DNA of 64,000 nucleotides from JAUMXJ01 sp041781135. GTDB lineage: Bacteria > Bacillota > Clostridia > Peptostreptococcales > Acidaminobacteraceae. Location: contig JBHAZV010000027.1 in assembly GCA_041781135.1 (NCBI GenBank), forward strand, positions 68,122 to 132,121, given 5' to 3'. Position numbers and translations under genes: made by a program. This document shows, piece after piece, positions 41,198 to 49,421 of the stretch. Below the pieces are notes generated by a model. It was given only the letters and a program-made list of their open reading frames with translations, was not told where the DNA came from and searched no databases. The first letter of the stretch is position 1. Each line of letters starts with the position of its first letter.

Positions 41198-41248
41198 ATA
41201 ATGCCAAGTTGCGGAATGATCGGTAAGGGATAATACAGGGAGGTGAAA

Positions 41249-42865
41249 GTGAAAATTATAACGTATATTTTTAAATTGATTAAGACCGAGTGGCGACTTC
41301 AGCTGTTGGGATTTATCTTCGGTGTTCTTACAACTTTTGCATCCATCTGCGCAGGGTATACACTCAAGATACTGATAGATGATGTGCTTTTAGCCGGAAA
41401 TGTTTCCATGCTTTGGAATATTCAGTTTATATTTTTGGGCGTAGTGTTCTTGCAATTAGTTTTTACCGTGCTTAGGACAAAGTTTTTTTACAAGGCATCT
41501 AACCTTATAGTCGGAAAACTTAGGAGAAATTACACGAATAAACTGCTCCATTTGAGTTTCGACCACAAAATCAGGCAGAGCAGCGGTGATGTCATATCCT
41601 CATACAACTATGATGTCAGTGGGATAGAAAGCGTTATCTCTGAGGGCATACCAGAGTTTATTGGTTCGATTGTGTCGATAGTCATAACTTTTTCGGTGAT
41701 GTGCGCGATCAATCTTAGGCTCGCATTGCTGACGGTGATTGTTTATCCGCTTTTGATACTCATTTTCAGAGGTATTCAAAAAAAGCTTGAAAAATATTCC
41801 GACAAGCTTCAGTCAAGCAGATCGAGTATGAACAAAATACTCGGAGAGTTCGTTTTCGGACTTGCAACATTTAGAATATTCGGCGCTCAGCCTGCTCTTG
41901 ATAGGATTAGAGCACAGACAAGCGAAATGCAAAACAATTATTATGGTTTGCGTTTTATGGGGCTTCTTCTAAATCTCTCCAGCTGGATGATGGTAATGGT
42001 GCCTTTTCAAGCGATTATGTATGGGGTTGCAGGGAGCTGGTATTTTGCCGATGGGAGTCCGTCCATAGGCGTCATGCTTGTGTTTGCAAATTATACTAAT
42101 TCTTTGATAGGTCCCGTTCTCACAATTATAAACATCGCTGCATCTATGACCAATGCTTCTGTCTGCCACAAGCGACTCGAAGAATTTATGAATTTGCCCG
42201 AGGAGAGGAGCGGCGAAAAATCTCTGGATGAAATCCTCGGCGTAGGTTCAGAGCGGCTCAGTATTTCGGTAGAAAACCTAAATTTTTCCTATGAAGGTCA
42301 GAATAAAGTTATAGAAAATATCTCCTTTAGCGCGAAAAAAGGGGATTTGATCAGTTTATATGGCGCAAGCGGCAAAGGAAAATCAACCCTTCTTAAAATT
42401 CTTTGCGGTTTTCTGGAATATAGCAGCGGCAGCGTAAAAATTGCAGGTATCGAGGTCGCTGAGCTTAGTCTTGATTCTCTGTGGTCGAATGTTGCATATG
42501 TGTTTCAGGATACATTTGTGATAGATGCACCTATACATTCCAATATTACGCTTATGGATGACAGTATTTCGGATTCAAAGGTAAAAGAAGCTATTAAGAT
42601 GGTAAATCTTGAGTCAATAGATTCCGAAGAAAACGACTCGTGTCTGACGCTTTCCGGTGGAGAAAGAAGAAGGCTCGGCTTAGCAAGAGCGCTGACAAGA
42701 GAGCCGAAAATCCTTTTACTTGACGAGCCGACCTCCGAGCTTGACCGTGCCAATGCTGAGTCCATCCGAGAACTCATATCTAAGCTCGCAAAAGACTATA
42801 TAGTAGTTGTTGCAACACATGACAGCGAATTTAGAGATATATCGACCAAGGTGATCACTCTTTAA
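41249..42865 (+). CDS. ABC transporter, fused membrane and ATP-binding domains
   Basis: A half-transporter of 538 residues: six membrane helices in the first 300, then an ATPase with Walker A GASGKGKST, signature LSGGERRRLGLAR, Walker B ILLLDEPTSELD and H-loop THD. Start is GTG 41249, five bases after GGGAGG; GTG 41243 overlaps the ribosome site. Exporter type; substrate unknown. Base use resembles the chromosome. It may have stood near the half-transporter at 26063 before the element came in, and the two could work as a pair. Confidence 0.88.
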   Translation: MKIITYIFKLIKTEWRLQLLGFIFGVLTTFASICAGYTLKILIDDVLLAGNVSMLWNIQFIFLGVVFLQLVFTVLRTKFFYKASNLIVGKLRRNYTNKLLHLSFDHKIRQSSGDVISSYNYDVSGIESVISEGIPEFIGSIVSIVITFSVMCAINLRLALLTVIVYPLLILIFRGIQKKLEKYSDKLQSSRSSMNKILGEFVFGLATFRIFGAQPALDRIRAQTSEMQNNYYGLRFMGLLLNLSSWMMVMVPFQAIMYGVAGSWYFADGSPSIGVMLVFANYTNSLIGPVLTIINIAASMTNASVCHKRLEEFMNLPEERSGEKSLDEILGVGSERLSISVENLNFSYEGQNKVIENISFSAKKGDLISLYGASGKGKSTLLKILCGFLEYSSGSVKIAGIEVAELSLDSLWSNVAYVFQDTFVIDAPIHSNITLMDDSISDSKVKEAIKMVNLESIDSEENDSCLTLSGGERRRLGLARALTREPKILLLDEPTSELDRANAESIRELISKLAKDYIVVVATHDSEFRDISTKVITL

Positions 42866-42887
42866 TATAATAATTTCAGGCGCGGTA

Positions 42888-42916
42888 TTGACAAAAAAGC
42901 GCCGATATAGTAACAT
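42888..42916 (+). promoter_or_regulatory. rpsB promoter
   Basis: -35 TTGACA (42888-42893), 17-base spacer, -10 TAACAT (42911-42916). Confidence 0.7.
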
Positions 42917-43001
42917 GTTCCGTGCGCAAAAACAGCGCAAGACTATCACCTGCAGGCTTCTGTTGAGAGTATTCTGCAGGGATGTTAAAACAGGAGGAAA
43001 A
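42917..43001 (+). promoter_or_regulatory. Structured leader of rpsB, possible autoregulatory site
   Basis: About 80 transcribed bases before rpsB can form two stems: TGCGC with GCGCA (about 42923-42939) and CCTGCAG (42949-42955) with CTGCAGG (42974-42980). The GGAGG ribosome site follows. Ribosomal protein operons often have leaders bound by their own product; no known leader family was recognised. Confidence 0.4.
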
Positions 43002-43790
43002 ATGTCAGTAATTTCAATGAAAGAATTACTTGAGGCAGGCGTTCACTTCGGTCATCAGACAAGAAGGTGGAACCCAAAGATGGCAGAGTACATCTTTACA
43101 GAGAGAAACGGCATCTACATCGTAGATCTGCAGAAAACTCTCGGCAAGGTCGAGGAAGCGTACGAGTTTGTGCGAAGTATAGCTGACGAAGGCGGCGACG
43201 TGCTGTTTGTAGGCACAAAAAAGCAGGCTCAGGAAGCTATAGAATCCGAGGCAAAGCGCTGTGGGATGTTCTATGTCAGTCAGAGATGGCTTGGCGGTAC
43301 GCTTACTAACTTCAAGACAATCAAGAAGAGGATTGCAAGGCTTTTTGATCTCGAAAGAATGGAGCTTGACGGCACATTCGAAGTGCTTGGCAAAAAAGAA
43401 GTTCTTAAACTCCGAGCTGAAAAAGAAAAACTCGAAAAATTTATCGGCGGCATCAAAGATATGAATTCTCTTCCGGCGGCTTTGTTTGTAGTGGATCCTA
43501 AAAAGGAAAAAATCGCCGTAAGAGAGGCGAGAAACCTCGGAATTCCTATTGTTGCGATAGTGGATACTAACTGCGATCCGGACGAAGTCGATTATGTAAT
43601 TCCGGGCAACGACGATGCTATTCGCGCGGTAAAACTGATAGCCGGCAAGATGGCGGATGCTATTATAGAATCTCATCAGGGCGAGCAGAATTACGCTGCG
43701 GAAGATCGTTCGGAAGATAAAGATGATGAAGAATACAATATCGACGATTATCTCGATACAAACGAAGTAAAAGAAGAAGACGAAGAATAG
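43002..43790 (+). CDS. rpsB: 30S ribosomal protein S2
   Basis: S2 of 262 residues. MSVISMKELLEAGVHFGHQTRRWNPKM is the classic N-terminus, followed by FVGTKKQAQEAIESEA, RWLGGTLTNFKTI and PIVAIVDTNCDPD. The acidic C-terminal tail of about 40 residues is typical of Clostridia. An AGGAGG site precedes ATG; the frame is open further upstream but contains the promoter. tsf follows after nine bases. Confidence 0.98.
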   Translation: MSVISMKELLEAGVHFGHQTRRWNPKMAEYIFTERNGIYIVDLQKTLGKVEEAYEFVRSIADEGGDVLFVGTKKQAQEAIESEAKRCGMFYVSQRWLGGTLTNFKTIKKRIARLFDLERMELDGTFEVLGKKEVLKLRAEKEKLEKFIGGIKDMNSLPAALFVVDPKKEKIAVREARNLGIPIVAIVDTNCDPDEVDYVIPGNDDAIRAVKLIAGKMADAIIESHQGEQNYAAEDRSEDKDDEEYNIDDYLDTNEVKEEDEE

Positions 43791-43799
43791 AGGTAGAAT

Positions 43800-44444
43800 A
43801 TGGAAATAACTGCAAGCATGGTTAAAGAGCTCAGGGATATTACCGGCGCAGGCATGATGGACTGCAAGAAAGCGCTCGCAGAAAATAACGGCGATATAGA
43901 GGCTTCTGTAAAATATCTCAGAGAAAAGGGCATTATGAAGGCGTCAAAGAAGGCTTCGAGAATCGCCGCAGAAGGTATTGTATATGCATATATTCACGGC
44001 GGAAGAATCGGCGCTATGGTCGAAATAAATACCGAGACAGACTTTGTCGCAAGAAATGAACAGTTCCAGGAATTTGCGAAGGATATTGCAATGCAGATAG
44101 CAGCTTCGAATCCTAAGTATGTCTCAAAGGAAGAAGTTCCTGCTGCTGAAATTGAAGCAGAAAAAGAAGTGCTCAGAAATCAGGCGCTAAACGAGGGAAA
44201 ACCTGAAAAGATAGTAGATAAAATGGTTGAAGGCAGAATTCAGAAGTACTATGAGGATGTATGTCTGCTCGAACAGGCGTTTATTAAAGACCCGGACAAA
44301 AAGGTCGGCGACCTCGTTACAGAAAAAATCGCTGTAATCGGAGAGAAAATTTCAATCAGAAGATTTGCGCGATTCGAAGTCGGCGAAGGCATTCAGAAAA
44401 AAGAAGAGAACTTTGCAGAAGAGGTTGCAAAGCAGCTCGGATAA
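43800..44444 (+). CDS. tsf: Elongation factor Ts
   Basis: EF-Ts of 214 residues, the guanine nucleotide exchange factor of EF-Tu. Its N-terminal UBA-like domain is MVKELRDITGAGMMDCKKALAENNGDIEAS and the exchange motif is ETDFVARNEQF. It is a short form, with one shortened core subdomain compared with the 280-300 residues of E. coli, as in several Clostridia. A terminator follows, so rpsB-tsf is one transcription unit. Confidence 0.97.
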   Translation: MEITASMVKELRDITGAGMMDCKKALAENNGDIEASVKYLREKGIMKASKKASRIAAEGIVYAYIHGGRIGAMVEINTETDFVARNEQFQEFAKDIAMQIAASNPKYVSKEEVPAAEIEAEKEVLRNQALNEGKPEKIVDKMVEGRIQKYYEDVCLLEQAFIKDPDKKVGDLVTEKIAVIGEKISIRRFARFEVGEGIQKKEENFAEEVAKQLG

Positions 44445-44453
44445 AAGGGATTT

Positions 44454-44484
44454 CAAAAAAGATCGCGCCGCGGTCTTTTTTGTT
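44454..44484 (+). terminator. Terminator after tsf
   Basis: Stem AAAAAGATCGC with GCGGTCTTTTT (one wobble) around GCC, running into TTTTTTG. Confidence 0.85.
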
Positions 44485-44516
44485 TGCGAAATTATCTGCA
44501 GTCTGCGAAACTCAGG

Positions 44517-44545
44517 TTGAAAAAATATAGCAAGTATAGTAGAAT
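44517..44545 (+). promoter_or_regulatory. pyrH operon promoter
   Basis: -35 TTGAAA (44517-44522), 17-base spacer, -10 TAGAAT (44540-44545). The ATG of pyrH is only seven bases beyond, which predicts a leaderless mRNA. Confidence 0.7.
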
Positions 44546-44552
44546 ACGGGAG

Positions 44553-45254
44553 ATGAACAATAAAAAAAGATATGTGCTCAAGCTGAGCGGGGAAGCGCTT
44601 GCAGCGGGCAAAAAAACAGGCATAGACGACGGATTTATGGACGAGCTTGCGCGTGTGGTCGGCAAAGTCAGCGCGCAGCTTGTGATAGTGATAGGCGCGG
44701 GGAATTTTTGGCGCGGAAGGCAGACAGACAGGATGAACAAGGCGCTTGCTGACCAGATGGGCATGCTTGCAACTGTAATGAATTCTGTGGCGCTGTCGGA
44801 GGCACTATCGAGGAATGGCGTCAGGAACAGGCATTTTACGGCTTTTACAGTCGAAGGCATAGCGGAGAGGTATAGTGTTTCGGAAGCCGAGAGGGCGCTT
44901 GCCGCAGGCGAGGTAGTTGTTGTGAGCGGCGGCACAGGTTCTCCTTTTTTTACAACCGATTCGGGAGCGGCGCTTAGAGCGTCAGAGCTTAGAGCAGACA
45001 GCATACTTCTTGCCAAGAATATAGACGGAGTCTATGACAAGGATCCTGCAAAGCACAGCGATGCAGTGCGCTTTGATGAAATTGCAATATCCGATGCGAT
45101 AGACCGAAGACTAAAAGTAATGGATTTAACGGCAATGGTCATGTGCATGGAATCCGGTATCGATATAAGCGTGTTTGCGCTCGAAAAACCGGAAAACATT
45201 CTTGCGGCGGTCAGCGGTGAGTGTGTCGGTACTCTCGTAAAAAGCAGAATATAA
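44553..45254 (+). CDS. pyrH: UMP kinase
   Basis: Uridylate kinase of 233 residues, amino acid kinase fold: KLSGEALAAG (phosphate site), VIGAGNFWRGRQ, MGMLATVMNSVALSEAL, and VVVSGGTGSPFFTTDSGAALRA. It makes UDP from UMP for nucleic acid and cell wall precursors. Start ATG 44553; the frame upstream crosses the promoter and is excluded. First gene of a long operon to polC. Confidence 0.97.
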   Translation: MNNKKRYVLKLSGEALAAGKKTGIDDGFMDELARVVGKVSAQLVIVIGAGNFWRGRQTDRMNKALADQMGMLATVMNSVALSEALSRNGVRNRHFTAFTVEGIAERYSVSEAERALAAGEVVVVSGGTGSPFFTTDSGAALRASELRADSILLAKNIDGVYDKDPAKHSDAVRFDEIAISDAIDRRLKVMDLTAMVMCMESGIDISVFALEKPENILAAVSGECVGTLVKSRI

Positions 45255-45268
45255 TACAGGAGGATAGT

Positions 45269-45817
45269 ATGACTATTCAGATGTTGGAAGATAAAATGAA
45301 GAAAACGCTTGCTTTTCTTAAAGATGAATATAATCAGCTTAAGGCAGGGCGCGCCAATCCTATGCTGCTCGACAGGGTGAGCATGGATTACTACGGTTCG
45401 CCTACCCCGCTTAAGCAGCTTGCGAGTGTTTCTGTGCCTGAACCTCGCGTGATCCAAGTACAGCCATATGACGCATCCGTGCTCAAGGATATGGAGAGGG
45501 CGATACAGGCGGCGAACCTCGGCATAAATCCGAGTAACGACGGCAAGGTTATCAGGCTTATCATGCCGATGCTCACAGAAGAAAGGCGAGTAGAGCTCAC
45601 AAAGGATGCCAAAAAGCTGGGCGAGGATGCAAAGGTCGCAATCAGAAATATGCGCAGGGATGCCGTCGAGCTTGTCAAAAAGCAGGAGAAAGACAAGGAA
45701 ATCACCGAAGACGAAAAAACAAAGGCAGAAAAAGATATACAGAAAAAAGTCGACGATTTTATTGCGAAAGTAGACGAAATGATCGAAAACAAATGTAAAG
45801 AAATAATGGAAGTATAA
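45269..45817 (+). CDS. frr: Ribosome recycling factor
   Basis: RRF of 182 residues, splits post-termination ribosomes with EF-G. Conserved blocks: LKAGRANPMLLDRV, YYGSPTPLKQLASVSVPEPR, and LPMLTEERR-like IMPMLTEERRVELTK. A charged helical hairpin makes up the C-terminal half. AGGAGG site precedes ATG 45269. Its stop overlaps uppS by one base (TAATG). Confidence 0.98.
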   Translation: MTIQMLEDKMKKTLAFLKDEYNQLKAGRANPMLLDRVSMDYYGSPTPLKQLASVSVPEPRVIQVQPYDASVLKDMERAIQAANLGINPSNDGKVIRLIMPMLTEERRVELTKDAKKLGEDAKVAIRNMRRDAVELVKKQEKDKEITEDEKTKAEKDIQKKVDDFIAKVDEMIENKCKEIMEV

Positions 45818-46509
45818 TGCATATTTCCTTTGTGATGGATGGCAACGGCAGATGGGCAAAGGGACGGGGTCTGCCGCGCAGCGCAGGTCACAGAGCCGGT
45901 GCAAAGACGCTTATCAGGATAATGCAGGCGCTTGGGAATTTAGGTGTAGATGAAGCGACGTTCTACGCCTTTTCAACCGAAAATTGGAACAGGCCGAGCG
46001 GCGAGGTCGGTGTGCTTATGAAGCTGCTGGAGGAGTATCTTAAGACCCAGGTTCGCGAAGTGCACAGACAGGGCGGGCGATTTCGTATGATCGGCTCACG
46101 GAAGGGCTTATCCGAAAAACTGCTCAGGTTGATAGACGATGCGGAGGCGCTAACTGCGGGCAATACCGGAATAAAAATGAATGTGGCGTTTAATTATGGC
46201 GGCAGAGCCGAGATTACAGAAGCTGCAATCAGTATAGCCTCGGCGGTTTCGCGCGGAGAACTTGCGCCGGAAGATATCGACGAAGCCTTGGTAGGAAGCA
46301 GGCTTTATTTAAGCAATGAACCGGATTTGCTGATAAGGACCGGAGGCGAAAAGCGGCTGAGCAATTTTTTGCTTTGGCAGCATTCCTATTCGGAATTCCT
46401 GTTTTTGGATGTGCTTTGGCCCGATTTTAACGAGGATATGCTTGTGGAGTGTATAGAGGATTTTAAGCGCAGAAACAGGCGGTTTGGCGGTTTGGAGACA
46501 AATGAGTAG
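45817..46509 (+). CDS. uppS: Isoprenyl transferase (undecaprenyl diphosphate synthase)
   Basis: A cis-prenyltransferase of 230 residues that makes the C55 lipid carrier of cell wall synthesis. It begins MHISFVMDGNGRWAKGRGLPR with the catalytic Asp, then GHRAGAKT, FYAFSTENWNRP, and C-terminal PDLLIRTGGEKRLSNFLLWQHSYSE region (RTGGE, normally RTSGE, and the E of SYSE). The N-terminal helix seen in other UppS proteins is missing, so the protein is somewhat short. Confidence 0.96.
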   Translation: MHISFVMDGNGRWAKGRGLPRSAGHRAGAKTLIRIMQALGNLGVDEATFYAFSTENWNRPSGEVGVLMKLLEEYLKTQVREVHRQGGRFRMIGSRKGLSEKLLRLIDDAEALTAGNTGIKMNVAFNYGGRAEITEAAISIASAVSRGELAPEDIDEALVGSRLYLSNEPDLLIRTGGEKRLSNFLLWQHSYSEFLFLDVLWPDFNEDMLVECIEDFKRRNRRFGGLETNE

Positions 46510-47278
46510 CAATTTTATAAAAAGATTGATTTCAACTGTAGTTGCGTTGGCGTTTCTTGCGTTTATAGTCTATCTTGGGAATACGGCTGTTACTGCGGTG
46601 TGCGTTGTTGCGGGGCTCATTATGCTTTTTGAGTATAATCGTGCTATGGGGCAGGCGAGTTATATTTCGTACGCTGTAGCGCTTGCGCTTTTTGCCGCCG
46701 AGATATTTGATATCCGCTATTTCCCGCTTATTGCGCTGCTGTGCGGGGTCAGCATAATTTATTATGTGGTTGCCGACCAGACACTCGATGTGTTTGCTAA
46801 AACAGTGCTTTCGTATTTTTATATCGTCACTCCGATATTAATTGCAATAGCTATTTTGCAGGGGTATGGGTTCAGATATTTTCTGCTTGCGCTCATAATC
46901 CCTATAATGACCGATATGTTCGCATTTGTGTTCGGCAAGCTCTTCGGCAGGACGCCGCTCGTGCCGAAAATCAGTCCCAATAAGACTGTTGAGGGCCTTG
47001 TAGGAGGAGTGGCGACTGCGACAGCCGCAGCAGTTGCATATACGCATTTTTTTGCCGGCGAGCTGCTCGGATATTCGGCGGCAATAGGCATCACTCTCGG
47101 AATAGTAGCGCAAATAGGCGATTTAGCCGCATCTAAAATCAAGAGAGCCTGTGGATTAAAGGATTATGGCGACATAATTCCGGGGCACGGGGGGCTTCTT
47201 GACAGATTCGACTCATATTTGACAGTTTTCCCGATATTTTATACATTCCTTTACTGTCTGACTGAAAAGGTATTATGA
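46502..47278 (+). CDS. cdsA: Phosphatidate cytidylyltransferase
   Basis: An integral membrane enzyme of 258 residues making CDP-diacylglycerol from phosphatidate and CTP. About eight hydrophobic helices, and near the C-terminus the CDS signature SKIKRACGLKDYGDIIPGHGGLLDRFDS region with its conserved Lys, Asp and HGG. ATG 46502 follows a TTGGAG site and overlaps the end of uppS; ends in ATGA with dxr. Confidence 0.96.
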   Translation: MSSNFIKRLISTVVALAFLAFIVYLGNTAVTAVCVVAGLIMLFEYNRAMGQASYISYAVALALFAAEIFDIRYFPLIALLCGVSIIYYVVADQTLDVFAKTVLSYFYIVTPILIAIAILQGYGFRYFLLALIIPIMTDMFAFVFGKLFGRTPLVPKISPNKTVEGLVGGVATATAAAVAYTHFFAGELLGYSAAIGITLGIVAQIGDLAASKIKRACGLKDYGDIIPGHGGLLDRFDSYLTVFPIFYTFLYCLTEKVL

Positions 47279-48369
47279 ACAAAAAGAATATATGTATTTT
47301 AGGTGCAACCGGAAGCATAGGTACTCAGGCGCTTGATATTATCAGAAGTAGGGAGGATCTTTCTCTCTATTCTTTTTCTTATCATAATAATGACGCGCTT
47401 GCGGATCGGATAATGTCTGAATTTCGCGCTTCGGAGATGGTCAAGACCGATGAAATATATGTGGATAGCGCAAAAGATTTGGAGTCACTTGCTGCGGCTC
47501 CGGCTGTCGATATCGTGCTTCATGCGGTTGCCGGTACCTATGGAATAAAGGCAGCGATTGCGGCGCTCAGATGCGGCAAGACGCTCGCGCTTGCAAATAA
47601 AGAAACCTTGGTTGCTGCGGGTGAGCTCGTAATGCGCGAAAATATTTCAGGTTTGATTCCCGTGGATTCGGAGCACTCCGCAGTGTATCAGTGTCTGGGC
47701 GGCAGCCTGCGCGGAAAGAATATTAAATCTGTGGTGCTGACAGCTTCGGGCGGCGCTTTCAGAGGGCTTTCAAAGTCCGAAATTGCCGGAAAGGCGGCGA
47801 GTGATGCGCTCAGACATCCAAATTGGAGTATGGGCAGAAAAATTACGATTGACAGTGCGACAATGATGAACAAAGGGCTCGAAGTAATCGAGGCGATGCA
47901 TCTGTTTGGGCTTCCATTTGAGCAGATCGAAGTGCTAATCCATCCGGAGAGCATTGTCCATGGCATGGTTCGTTTTGAGGATGGTTCAATGCTTGCGGAG
48001 CTGTCTAAACCGGATATGCGGCAGCCCATATCATACGCGCTTACAGGAGAGAAGCGAGCGGATCTGAAGCATCTTGATTTTACGATGCTTTCAGGCGGGC
48101 TCAACTTTAAGGAGCCGGATGTTTCTACATTCCCGTGCCTCGGGTTGGCATATGATGCTGCAAGAGCGGGCGGAATAATACCGGCTGTAATGAATGCAGC
48201 CAACGAAGTAGCTGTAGATGCTTATCTCAGTGGTGGGATAGGATTTTACGATATTTCCTCGATTATAGGCAGAACAATCGATGCAACCGAAAATACCGCA
48301 GTTGAATCTATTGAACAGATCGAAGATGTTATTGCTCTTGCAAAGCGCAGAGCGAAGGAGTTTGTATGA
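47275..48369 (+). CDS. dxr: 1-deoxy-D-xylulose 5-phosphate reductoisomerase
   Basis: Second enzyme of the MEP isoprenoid pathway, 364 residues. NADPH site GATGSIGTQALDI at the N-terminus, ANKETLVAAGELV, metal site VDSEHSAVYQCL, ASGGAFRG and HPNWSMGRKITIDSATMMNKGLE are all intact. It feeds IspG and UppS encoded in the same operon. Overlaps both neighbours by ATGA. Confidence 0.97.
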   Translation: MNKKNICILGATGSIGTQALDIIRSREDLSLYSFSYHNNDALADRIMSEFRASEMVKTDEIYVDSAKDLESLAAAPAVDIVLHAVAGTYGIKAAIAALRCGKTLALANKETLVAAGELVMRENISGLIPVDSEHSAVYQCLGGSLRGKNIKSVVLTASGGAFRGLSKSEIAGKAASDALRHPNWSMGRKITIDSATMMNKGLEVIEAMHLFGLPFEQIEVLIHPESIVHGMVRFEDGSMLAELSKPDMRQPISYALTGEKRADLKHLDFTMLSGGLNFKEPDVSTFPCLGLAYDAARAGGIIPAVMNAANEVAVDAYLSGGIGFYDISSIIGRTIDATENTAVESIEQIEDVIALAKRRAKEFV

Positions 48370-49421
48370 GCGTGGTTATAAACGCTGTTTTGTTTTTATT
48401 AATACTGTCATTTGTGGTGATAGTACACGAGCTTGGACATTTTGCCGTCGCAAGGATTTGCGGCGTAAAGGTGCTCGAATTTGCCATAGGCATGGGTCCG
48501 GTGGTTTTTTCCAAGACTCGCGGAGAGACTGTGTATTCAGTCAGGGCAATTCCGATCGGAGGTTTCGTGAGGATGCTCGGCGAAAATTCCGAAGACGAAC
48601 CTGAAGACGGAGAAGAACCGCTTTCGGAAGAGGATCAACTGCGCAGCTTCAGCAATAAAAACCCTCTGCAAAAGCTTGCGATTTTGCTTGCCGGCATTTT
48701 TAATAATCTTGTTATAGGCATAGCGCTTATGGTGGCATATTTCTCCATAAATGGCAGTATTTCCAATATTGTTGACAAGCCGCTCGAGAATCTTCCGGCG
48801 CAGCGGGCCGGAATCCAAAGCGGCGACAGGATAATCGAAATAGGCGGAGAAGCTGTAAATGGCTGGGGCGACATTACAAGGCTGATAAGTTCTTCGCAGA
48901 GCGGTGATATCAGGCTTGTGATTGAAAGAAATGGAGAAATTTTAGTAAGGGATGTACAGGCTGAGCTGAACAAGTCGGGAAGGTATGTAATCGGGGTAAC
49001 GCCGCTGGTGCTTAAGGATTTTGCTTCTTCGCTGAAAGCGAGCGCAGCTGCATTCAGGGAGATGCTGTCCGGAACGATCAATGGCTTTGCATCGCTTTTT
49101 TCTTTGAAATCAAATCAGGATATAGTCGGTCCTATCGGACTGTACAAAGTGGTAGGGGATGTCAGAGAAATAGGTTACATGCATCTTTTGATGCTTGTGG
49201 GCAGTATTTCGATCAGCATAGGGTTTGTAAATCTTATTCCGATTCCGGTGCTTGACGGCGGCAGGGCGCTCATAGTGCTCGGAGAGATGCTGTTTCGCAG
49301 AAAGCTTGGGCAAAAGGTAGAGTATGGGCTGATGCTCGTGGGCATTGTGCTTATATTCGCAATGATAGGCTATGCATTTTACAGCGATATTGCGAGACTG
49401 ATATCCGGAGCGGGACAGTGA
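48366..49421 (+). CDS. rseP: RseP-type site-2 zinc metalloprotease
   Basis: An intramembrane protease of 351 residues. The zinc motif H21-E22-x-x-H25 (VHELGHF) is in the first membrane helix, a PDZ domain is near residues 140-200 (AGIQSGDRIIEIGG), and NLIPIPVLDGGRAL near residue 290 supplies the third metal ligand. An acidic insert EDEPEDGEEPLSEEDQ is seen at about 78-95. It cleaves anti-sigma factors or signal peptides in relatives. Confidence 0.95.
   Translation: MSVVINAVLFLLILSFVVIVHELGHFAVARICGVKVLEFAIGMGPVVFSKTRGETVYSVRAIPIGGFVRMLGENSEDEPEDGEEPLSEEDQLRSFSNKNPLQKLAILLAGIFNNLVIGIALMVAYFSINGSISNIVDKPLENLPAQRAGIQSGDRIIEIGGEAVNGWGDITRLISSSQSGDIRLVIERNGEILVRDVQAELNKSGRYVIGVTPLVLKDFASSLKASAAAFREMLSGTINGFASLFSLKSNQDIVGPIGLYKVVGDVREIGYMHLLMLVGSISISIGFVNLIPIPVLDGGRALIVLGEMLFRRKLGQKVEYGLMLVGIVLIFAMIGYAFYSDIARLISGAGQ

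Larger units (their letters stand above)
28046..41242. mobile_element. Putative integrative mobilizable element between tRNA-Leu and an ABC transporter gene
   Basis: The region carries a MobV-type relaxase with small accessory genes, two XRE regulators and, at the right end, a large serine recombinase, but no type IV secretion genes; it would need a helper for transfer. Base composition in the mob, XRE and recombinase genes is visibly richer in GC than in the flanking chromosome, while the left operon is richer in AT, so the element looks composite. Boundaries are approximate: the left is placed at the tRNA end, the right between the recombinase stop and the next gene. I found no convincing direct repeat marking attL and attR; serine recombinases often leave only two or three shared bases. 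Confidence 0.7.
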
